A stretch of 37,203 nucleotides of DNA from Nocardioidaceae bacterium (GTDB taxonomy: Bacteria; Actinomycetota; Actinomycetes; Propionibacteriales; Nocardioidaceae). The position numbers and the translations under genes were made by a program. The stretch lies in the NCBI GenBank assembly GCA_013696015.1, contig JACCZI010000031.1:1-37203 (forward strand), given 5' to 3'. The notes under the pieces are model-generated. The model was given only the letters and a program-made list of their open reading frames with translations. It had not been told where the DNA came from and ran no database searches. This document shows, one piece after another, positions 30,470 through 37,203 of the stretch. The first letter of the stretch is position 1; every line of letters begins with the position of its first letter.

Positions 30470-31219
30470 TCAGCGCTTCTCGTCTTCCCCGAGCAGCGAG
30501 TGGAGGCGGCGCGGGCTGTGCTCGGAGTCGCCTCCGGGCAGCGGAGCGGCAACCGTCTGCTCCCCCTCGAGCTGGGCGAGCTGGCTCTTGAGGTAGCTCT
30601 GCAGCCGGCTGCGGTACTCGCGCTCGAACGAGCGCAGGCGGTCGACCTCTCGGGACAGCCTGTCCCGCTCCTTCTCGAGGTCGCCCAGGAGCTGCTGACG
30701 GCGCTCGGCGGTCTCGGTGTCGAGCTTCTCGGCCCGCATGTGGGCGTCCGACTCGAGCCGGTCAGCCTTGCCGCGGGCTTCGTTCTCGGTGCGCTCGGCG
30801 CCGGTGCGGGCCTCGGCCAAGATCTGGTCGGCCTGGTCCTTGGCCTCGCCCACCAGCTCGTCGGCGTTGCGGGTAGCCAGCTCGAGCAACCGCGCAGCCG
30901 CACCGGACACTTCGCCGATCGTGGCCGGGGCCGCGACGGCGGCCGGTGCGGCGACGGTTTCGGGCGCCGGGGGCGGGGTGGCCTCGACTACCGCAGCCGG
31001 ACGAGGCTGCTCGACCGGGCGCTGCGGGGCGGCAGGGGCGGAGCTCGTCGACGACGCCGCGGTCAGCTTGGAGCGCAAGTCGTCGTTCTCGGCGGCGAGC
31101 CGCTCCAACTCCGTCTCGACCTCGTCGAGGAACTGGTCCACCTCTCCCATGTCGTAACCCTCACGAAGACGAACGGGAGTGAAACGCTTGTTGCGCACGG
31201 CCTCCGGCGTCAGTGGCAT
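30470..31219 (-). CDS. divIVA: DivIVA/Wag31-family polar growth/cell division coiled-coil protein
   Basis: MPLTPEAVRNKRFTPVRLREGYDMGEVDQFLDEVETELERLAAENDDLRSKL; long coiled coil. Confidence 0.95.
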   Translation of the reverse strand: MPLTPEAVRNKRFTPVRLREGYDMGEVDQFLDEVETELERLAAENDDLRSKLTAASSTSSAPAAPQRPVEQPRPAAVVEATPPPAPETVAAPAAVAAPATIGEVSGAAARLLELATRNADELVGEAKDQADQILAEARTGAERTENEARGKADRLESDAHMRAEKLDTETAERRQQLLGDLEKERDRLSREVDRLRSFEREYRSRLQSYLKSQLAQLEGEQTVAAPLPGGDSEHSPRRLHSLLGEDEKR

Positions 31220-31311
31220 CAGATCACCTCAGAATCGAGTGCGGGCAGTATCCGAGTCGGCCCCACGTTATCGCTACCGGTACCCCGTCCGGCAACCGGC
31301 AAATCGACCTG

Positions 31312-31605
31312 TCACCCGAAGAAGACCAGCCCGTTCAGGATCTGTAGAAGGTAGATGGCGACGAACAGCACGACCGGGGAAAGGTCCAGGGCGACCATGC
31401 CGAGCCGCAACGGGGGCAGTACCCGGCGGACCGCCCGAAGCGGAGGGTCGGTGACGGAGTAGATGGCCACACACAGGACGAGAATGGGGCCCCTGGGCCG
31501 CCAGGACCGCGACAGCATCTGCACCCAGTCGAGCACGATGCGGGCGATCAGGATCAACAGGCAAGCCCACAGGACGAAGCCGATGACTTCGCCGGCAAGA
31601 CGCAT
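31312..31605 (-). CDS. YggT family membrane protein
   Basis: GFVLWACLLILIARIVLDWVQML...VLCVAIYSVTDPPLRAVRRVLPPLRLGMVALDLSPVVLFVAIYLLQIL. Confidence 0.92.
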   Translation of the reverse strand: MRLAGEVIGFVLWACLLILIARIVLDWVQMLSRSWRPRGPILVLCVAIYSVTDPPLRAVRRVLPPLRLGMVALDLSPVVLFVAIYLLQILNGLVFFG

Positions 31606-31608
31606 ATG

Positions 31609-32088
31609 TCAACTCTGGTTGAAGAAGCCGCCTTCGGCGATGCGCTGCTTGTCCTCGGCAGCGACCGAGACGTTAGGTGGGGACAGCAAGAACACCTTGT
31701 TGGTGACGCGCTCAATCGTACCGTGCACCGCGAAGACCAGGCCGGCGGCGAAGTCGACGAGCCGCTTGGCGTCGTTGTCGTCCATCTCCGAGAGGTTCAT
31801 GATCACCGGGATGCCCTCCCGGAACTGCTCTCCGATCGTCCGGGCCTCGTTGTAGGTCCGCGGGTGCAGCGTCGTGATCCGCGACAACTCGGCGGAGCGG
31901 ACCGGTGTCGGCGCCGTACGCCGGCGCTCCGCCAGCTGCGTCACCGACGAGCCGGAGGCGACATGCGCCTCGCGCACCGGACGGGTCTCACGAGCGGCGG
32001 TGTCGTGGGCGTCGTAGTCATCATCGAAGCGTTCGGTGTCCTCGAGCAGCCCTAGGTACACACCAACCTTGCGCATCGCGCCAGCCAT
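31609..32088 (-). CDS. sepF: Cell division protein SepF; likely start at MAGAMRKVG (32088)
   Basis: [26 protein letters not shown]... [70 protein letters not shown]. Confidence 0.95.
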   Translation of the reverse strand: MAGAMRKVGVYLGLLEDTERFDDDYDAHDTAARETRPVREAHVASGSSVTQLAERRRTAPTPVRSAELSRITTLHPRTYNEARTIGEQFREGIPVIMNLSEMDDNDAKRLVDFAAGLVFAVHGTIERVTNKVFLLSPPNVSVAAEDKQRIAEGGFFNQS

Positions 32089-32150
32089 GGGCTCTCGACC
32101 TCCGGTTGCCTCATTGCCGCGCAGGGCGGTTGCTCTGCGCGACCCTGACA

Positions 32151-32852
32151 TTACCTGTTCGGAGGCCGCTCACCGAGGATCGCGCGGCCTATCCGTACGT
32201 GTGTCGCACCTACTGCTACGGCCGCCTCGAGGTCGCCGCTCATGCCGGCCGAGACGGCCAGCGCGGTGGGGTGGGCGGCCTGGACCGAGGCGGCGACCTC
32301 GGCTAGCCGGGCGTAGGCCCGTGCCGGGTCAGCGGCCAGCGGCGCGACTGCCATGACGCCGCGCAGTCGCAACGCCTCGGCCGCCGCGATTTGGTCGGTC
32401 AGCGCGGGCACCTCGTCGACCTTCGCCCCGGAGCGGCTGTCGGCTGCCCCAGGCGGATCGAGGCTGACCTGCACCAGGCAGTCGAGGTGTCGGCCGGCCC
32501 GGGAGGCACCGTCTGCCAGAGCGTCGACCAGCCGCTCCCGGTCGACCGAGTGCACCAGGTCGGCGTAGCCGGCAACGGCCCGCGCCTTGTTGGTCTGCAG
32601 CCCTCCGACGAAGTGCCAGGTCAGCGGCGCCGCCACCGCCGCCGCCTTGTCACGCGCCTCGGGGTGGCGGTTCTCACCGACGTCGGTCACCCCGAGCTCG
32701 GCCAGCAGCTGCACGTCGGCTGCCGGAAACGTCTTCGTGACCACCACCAGTGTGATCGAGGTGGGGCTCCGCCCGGCCGCCTGCGCGGCTGCCTCGATAC
32801 GGCGTCCGACGCTGGCCAGGCCCGCTGCCAGCTGGTCGCGCCGGGTGCTCAC
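32151..32852 (-). CDS. YggS/PROSC family pyridoxal-phosphate homeostasis protein; GTG start overlapping pgeF stop
   Basis: [30 protein letters not shown]..., [40 protein letters not shown]. Confidence 0.94.
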   Translation of the reverse strand: MSTRRDQLAAGLASVGRRIEAAAQAAGRSPTSITLVVVTKTFPAADVQLLAELGVTDVGENRHPEARDKAAAVAAPLTWHFVGGLQTNKARAVAGYADLVHSVDRERLVDALADGASRAGRHLDCLVQVSLDPPGAADSRSGAKVDEVPALTDQIAAAEALRLRGVMAVAPLAADPARAYARLAEVAASVQAAHPTALAVSAGMSGDLEAAVAVGATHVRIGRAILGERPPNR

Positions 32853-33580
32853 GAGCGGAGCTGCGCCGTGCCGCCGAGCCGGCCGGAGCGCTTCCCCTGC
32901 CGTCGGTAGGAGAAGAGGTCGACATTCTCGTACGTGCACGTCGCGACCTGCGCTGCGACGTCGATGACGTCGATGCCCTCTGCGGCCAGCTGTGCCGCGA
33001 CACCGGCGCCGATGTCGAGACCGGGAGTCCCTCGTCCGGTCGTCGCCCATGCTTGCGGGACCACGCGCGCCACCTCGTCCCGCATTGCGTGCGGCACCTC
33101 GTAGCAGCGACCGCAGATGCGCGGGCCGAGCCAGGCCGTGATGAGGCTTGCTCCCTCCCGGCGCATCGCCGCAGCGGTGGCGGCGACAATGCCGGCCACC
33201 ATTCCCTGGCGGCCGGCGTGGGCGACCGCTACGACCTCTGCCAGCGGGTCGGCGAGAACCAGCGGGACGCAGTCGGCTGCCCGGACCAGCAGCGTGAGCT
33301 CGGGCGTGCTCGTCACCAGCGCGTCCGCAACCGGAATGTCGTCGGGCACGGCGTTCAGCACAGCAACGTCGGCGCCTTTGACCTGGCTCATCCGAACGGT
33401 GCGTTCGGGCCGGGCATCGAGACCCCCGGCGAGTGCTGCGAAGTTGGACCTGACCCGCGCCGGGTCGTCGCCGTTGCTGGTGCCGAGGTTCAACGAGGAC
33501 CAGGGGCCCTCGCTGACACCTCCGTGACGGTCGGTGAACGAGATCTCGACGACACCCATGGAGTCGCGAAAGGCGAACAC
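32849..33580 (-). CDS. pgeF: Multicopper polyphenol oxidase / YfiH-family purine nucleoside phosphorylase
   Basis: FTDRHGGVSEGPWSSLNLGTSNGDDPARV..., ADCVPLVLADPLAEVVAVAHAGRQGMVAGI, GPRICGRCYEV. Confidence 0.93.
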   Translation of the reverse strand: MFAFRDSMGVVEISFTDRHGGVSEGPWSSLNLGTSNGDDPARVRSNFAALAGGLDARPERTVRMSQVKGADVAVLNAVPDDIPVADALVTSTPELTLLVRAADCVPLVLADPLAEVVAVAHAGRQGMVAGIVAATAAAMRREGASLITAWLGPRICGRCYEVPHAMRDEVARVVPQAWATTGRGTPGLDIGAGVAAQLAAEGIDVIDVAAQVATCTYENVDLFSYRRQGKRSGRLGGTAQLRS

Positions 33581-34855
33581 CTACTTCAAGAAGTCCGGGA
33601 CATCGAGCTCGTCGTCGTCGAAGCGGACCGGACGTGGCTGGCGCGCCGGCTGCTGGGGCGCCTGCTGGGCCGGCGCCGAGACCGGCCCGGAACCCGGAGC
33701 GTTCCCAGGTGCCGGCGCGTTTGCACCGACCGGCACCGGCTGGGCCGGCATCCGAGGGCGAACGGGGTCCGGTTGCGGCGCCGGCGGGATCCGCTCCGGC
33801 TCCTGCCGCGCTGGCCTGGCCGCGCTCGCACCCTGAGGGCTCCCGGTCGGACGTTGTGGCGGACCTGAGTCCCGACGCAGCGCCGGCTGCCCGATGTCAC
33901 GCCGCTTGGGAGTCCCACCGTCGAAGCCTGCGGCGATCACCGTCACCCGGACCTCGTCGCCAAGGGCGTCGTCGATCACCGCGCCGAAGATGATGTTGGC
34001 CTCGGCGTGCGCGGCCTGGCTGACCAGAGCAGCCGCCTCGTTGATCTCGAAGAGGCCGAGGTCGGAGCCGCCGGCGATCGACAGCAGCACACCGTGCGCG
34101 CCGTCGATGGACGCCTCGAGCAGCGGGCTCGACACCGCCATCTCAGCCGCGGCCACGGCGCGCTCCTCACCGCGAGCGGAGCCGATGCCCATCAGCGCCG
34201 AACCAGCGTCGGACATCACCGACTTAACGTCGGCGAAGTCGAGGTTGATCAGGCCCGGCGTCGTGATCAGATCGGTGATCCCCGAGACGCCTTGCAGCAG
34301 CACCTGGTCGGCCTGCTTGAAGGCGTCCAGCACACTGACGCTGCGGTCGCTGATCGAGAGCAGCCGGTCGTTGGGGATGACGATGAGGGTGTCGACTTCC
34401 TCGCGCAGCGAGGCGATGCCGTCCTCCGCCTGGTTGGCCCGGCGACGTCCCTCGAACGAGAACGGTCGGGTGACCACACCGATCGTCAGGGCGCCGATCG
34501 AGCGGGCGATCCGGGCGACCACCGGCGCGCCGCCGGTGCCGGTCCCGCCGCCCTCGCCGGCGGTGACGAACACCATGTCGGCGCCCTTGATCACCTCTTC
34601 GATGTCATCGGCGTGATCCTCGGCAGCCCGGCTGCCGACGTCGGGGTTGGCCCCGGCACCCAGCCCTCGGGTCAGCTCGCGACCGATGTCGAGCTTGACG
34701 TCGGCGTCGCTCATCAGCAGCGCCTGCGCGTCGGTGTTGATGGCGATGAACTCCACGCCACGCAATCCGACCTCGATCATCCGGTTTACCGCGTTGACGC
34801 CGCCGCCACCGATGCCGACGACCTTGATAACCGCCAGATAGTTCTGCGCTGCCAC
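33581..34855 (-). CDS. ftsZ: Cell division protein FtsZ; probable GTG start at 34855
   Basis: [45 protein letters not shown]..., [14 protein letters not shown]-terminal [13 protein letters not shown]. Confidence 0.97.
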   Translation of the reverse strand: MAAQNYLAVIKVVGIGGGGVNAVNRMIEVGLRGVEFIAINTDAQALLMSDADVKLDIGRELTRGLGAGANPDVGSRAAEDHADDIEEVIKGADMVFVTAGEGGGTGTGGAPVVARIARSIGALTIGVVTRPFSFEGRRRANQAEDGIASLREEVDTLIVIPNDRLLSISDRSVSVLDAFKQADQVLLQGVSGITDLITTPGLINLDFADVKSVMSDAGSALMGIGSARGEERAVAAAEMAVSSPLLEASIDGAHGVLLSIAGGSDLGLFEINEAAALVSQAAHAEANIIFGAVIDDALGDEVRVTVIAAGFDGGTPKRRDIGQPALRRDSGPPQRPTGSPQGASAARPARQEPERIPPAPQPDPVRPRMPAQPVPVGANAPAPGNAPGSGPVSAPAQQAPQQPARQPRPVRFDDDELDVPDFLK

Positions 34856-34950
34856 GGCGCGCACCTTCCGTTTGATGTGGTGGCCGGCCCCTGGTGGGAG
34901 CGGCATCTGGACTCGGCTGTGCGGGGAAGGTCGTCGGTCTCCGTTTCCTC

Positions 34951-34967
34951 ACCCTCAACTTGAGGGT
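34951..34967. promoter_or_regulatory. Perfect 17-nt palindrome in the ftsZ upstream region; possible MerR-type (FtsR-like) operator
   Basis: ACCCTCAA-c-TTGAGGGT, flanked on the ftsZ-sense strand by TTGACA (plus tgtcaa 34976-34981) and TATAAC (plus gttata 34966-34971). Confidence 0.6.
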
Positions 34968-35197
34968 TATAGTTATGTCAACCTAGCGACTGTGCAGCAA
35001 CGTAGGTCGGGAGCTCGCGAGGTTCAACGAGCGCGCGGGCGTGTCGCGCGCCGCATCTAAATAGTCAGGGCATGGCCGACCTTGTCAGCACGGCCCGCGC
35101 GCCGCCACCGGCGACCCTCACCTACGCCGTTCGGTGGTCGGCCAAGGCGTCGAGGTTTTGACGATTCCGATGTTGAGCTGGGGCCATGAGCGCGGCG

Positions 35198-35935
35198 TCA
35201 GGACCGCGTGGTCGGCTGCTCGGGGACGCTCACGTCGTAGACGCGAGCCTCGATGTCCAGCAGCGCTGCGAGGACGTCGGCCTTGCGGGGCGAGGCATCT
35301 GCGCTCCCCCAGAGCACCTCGTCGCCGTCGCGCAAGGCGAGCACGATGGAGTCGATGCTGGACAGCTCGACGTGGTCGACCCGGCGGGCGATGCCCGGTT
35401 CCAGCGAGCTCACCACCTCGGCGACCTCCGCGAGGGCGGCGTCTCGACCTTCCGGGGCGAGGTTTTCCACGCGGACGAGCGGTAGCCGGTGTGGCGCCGA
35501 ACGCAGCCGGCGGAAGAGCACGCCCTCGTCGTCGATCGCGGTGTAGGTGTCGCCCTCGACCACCACCGCGACCGCGGTGCTCTCCACCACCTCGATCCGC
35601 ACCCCATGCGGCCAGGCACGCCTGACGGTGGCCTCGGCGATACCGGGCACCTGCTCAAGCCGCTGCTCAGCCGCTGCGGTGTCGACCCGCGCCAGCGGTG
35701 TGTCGGGTGCGATCGCGGCCGCCTGCTCGACCTGTGCGCTACTGACGTGCTGCACCCCGCTGATGCGGACGTCGCGCACCCCGAGCCAGGTGGAGACGAG
35801 CATGACCCAGGTCGCGAACGCCACCAGGGCGAGCCCGGCCACGGCTCCGAGCAGCCAGCGCATGGCATGCAGCCGGCTCACCAGCCGCCGCCGGAGGAAG
35901 TGGTCACGCGACGTCTCAGGCCGGATCTCAGGCAT
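35198..35935 (-). CDS. ftsQ: Cell division protein FtsQ (POTRA/FtsQ domain)
   Basis: N-terminal TM, VRDVRISGVQHVSSAQVEQAAAIAPDTPLARVDTAAAEQRLEQVPGIAEATVRRAWPHGVRIEVVESTAVAVV; between murC and ftsZ. Confidence 0.93.
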   Translation of the reverse strand: MPEIRPETSRDHFLRRRLVSRLHAMRWLLGAVAGLALVAFATWVMLVSTWLGVRDVRISGVQHVSSAQVEQAAAIAPDTPLARVDTAAAEQRLEQVPGIAEATVRRAWPHGVRIEVVESTAVAVVVEGDTYTAIDDEGVLFRRLRSAPHRLPLVRVENLAPEGRDAALAEVAEVVSSLEPGIARRVDHVELSSIDSIVLALRDGDEVLWGSADASPRKADVLAALLDIEARVYDVSVPEQPTTRS

Positions 35936-37203
35936 GTCCGGGCTCCCGGACCTTGGCGGCCAGCAGCTCCAGCAGCCGTGGTCCGACGGTGGTCACGTCA
36001 CCGGCTCCGAGCGTCAGCACCAGGTCACCAGGTGCGGCAGTTCGGGCGAGCACCGCGGGTACGGCTCGCAGGTCCGGCTCATAGTGGACCACCCCGTCCG
36101 GCAGCGTCACCGCGTCCGCGACGAGCTCCCCGGTGACGGATGGATCGGGCTCCTCGCGAGCGACGTAGACGTCGGTCACGACCACGGCGTCGGCCGCCGA
36201 GAGGGCCGCGCCCATCGCCGCGGCGAAGATGCGCGTGCGTGACACCAGATGAGGCTGGAAGCACACCACCAGCCGGCCGCTGCCGGTCAGCGTCCGGGCG
36301 GCGGCGATATCGCCGGCGATCTCCGTCGGATGGTGGGCGTAGGAGTCGTAGACCTCAACGCCGGCAGATTCGCCCTTGTGCTCCATGCGACGCTTCGTCC
36401 CCTCGTGGCTCGCCATGCCACGAGCCAGCGCATCGAAGTCGAAGTCCAGCTGCAGCCCGGTCGCCAGGGCAAGGGCCGCATCCAGCACGTAGTGGCGGCC
36501 GGGGATCTGCAGGTCGACCCGGCCGAGGACCGCGCCGTCGCGCACCGCCGAGAACGCCGACCCGTCACGCCCCAGGCGTACGTCGATGACCCGGACGTCC
36601 GCCTCAAGACCGGTGCCCACCCGGATCGTGGTCAGCCCGCGCCCGGCGGCCTCGCCGGCCAACGTGGCGGCACCGGGGTCGTCGCTGCTCGCGACCAGGA
36701 AGCCACCGAGGACGATGCGGTCGAGGAAGGCCGAGAAGGCCTCGCGGTACGCGTCCTCGGTGCCGTAGCTGTCGAGGTGGTCGGCCTCGATGTTGGTCAC
36801 GACCGCCCCGGTCGGGCTGTAGGTCAAGAAGGCGCCGTCGCTCTCATCCGCCTCGGCCACGAAGAGGTCGCCGCCTCCTAGATGGGCGTTGTGGCCGGTG
36901 CCGGTGAGGTCGGCGCCGATGGCGTACGACGGGTCTGCGCCGGCTGCCTGCAGCGCCACGGCCAGCAGTGAGGTGGTGGTGGTCTTGCCGTGGGTGCCCG
37001 TGACCGCGAGCAGCGTCCTCCCGGCCATCACCGACACCATCGCGGCCGACCGCGGCCAGACCCGCAGGCCGCGACGCCGTGCCGCCACTACCTCGAGGTT
37101 GTCGTCGCGGATCGCTGTCGACACCACGACGGTGTCGGCTCCCGCGACGTGTGCGGCGTCGTGGCCGACGAAGCAAAGCGCACCGAGACCGCGCAGGGCG
37201 TCC
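35928..37203 (-). CDS. murC: UDP-N-acetylmuramate--L-alanine ligase, partial (5' end beyond right window edge)
   Basis: VTGTHGKTTTTSLLAVAL, ADESDGAFLTYSPTGAVVTNIEADHLDSYG, YDSYAHHPTEI; the frame stays open to the edge (...DALRGLGALCFVGHDAAHVAGADTVVVSTAIRDDN). Confidence 0.96.
   Translation of the reverse strand, partial: DALRGLGALCFVGHDAAHVAGADTVVVSTAIRDDNLEVVAARRRGLRVWPRSAAMVSVMAGRTLLAVTGTHGKTTTTSLLAVALQAAGADPSYAIGADLTGTGHNAHLGGGDLFVAEADESDGAFLTYSPTGAVVTNIEADHLDSYGTEDAYREAFSAFLDRIVLGGFLVASSDDPGAATLAGEAAGRGLTTIRVGTGLEADVRVIDVRLGRDGSAFSAVRDGAVLGRVDLQIPGRHYVLDAALALATGLQLDFDFDALARGMASHEGTKRRMEHKGESAGVEVYDSYAHHPTEIAGDIAAARTLTGSGRLVVCFQPHLVSRTRIFAAAMGAALSAADAVVVTDVYVAREEPDPSVTGELVADAVTLPDGVVHYEPDLRAVPAVLARTAAPGDLVLTLGAGDVTTVGPRLLELLAAKVREPGHA

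Noticed and set aside
35072-35161. Short plus-strand ORF (MADLVSTARAPPPATLTYAVRWSAKASRF) in the ftsQ-ftsZ gap
   Set aside because: No SD, no recognisable similarity and opposite to the operon; cannot be distinguished from chance.

Overview
The window is a high-GC actinobacterial core-genome block, mostly on the minus strand. From right to left (transcription order) it contains murC (cut at the right edge), ftsQ, ftsZ, pgeF, yggS, sepF, yggT and divIVA. On the plus strand is ileS with a leader that reads as a translational T-box. Next come a TraR/DksA-type zinc-finger protein, lspA, an RluA-family pseudouridine synthase, a GNAT protein and dnaE. They are followed by a membrane protein, a DUF3352-like protein and a plus-strand LON-domain protein. 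A his operon follows: hisD, hisC, hisB, a 52-aa membrane ORF missing from the ORF track, hisH, a small lipoprotein, hisA/priA, hisF, two ABC exporter half-subunits and hisI. Then come a Trp-associated membrane protein, an HGxxPAAW-like protein, trpC, trpB, trpA, lgt, a VIT-family protein, pyk, and an ABM-like protein cut at the left edge. I saw no tRNA, rRNA, CRISPR array, transposon or prophage. I do not see a wholly new multi-gene system. The best leads are (1) an ileS T-box whose stem I, specifier and two exclusive pairings can be read from the sequence; (2) an IleRS with GVHH in place of HxGH; (3) a heterodimeric ABC exporter joined by 4-bp stop/start overlaps inside the his operon; (4) the unlisted 52-aa ORF between hisB and hisH; (5) an emfourin-like lipoprotein in the his operon; (6) a perfect 17-nt palindrome upstream of ftsZ; and (7) several apparently leaderless GTG-start genes.
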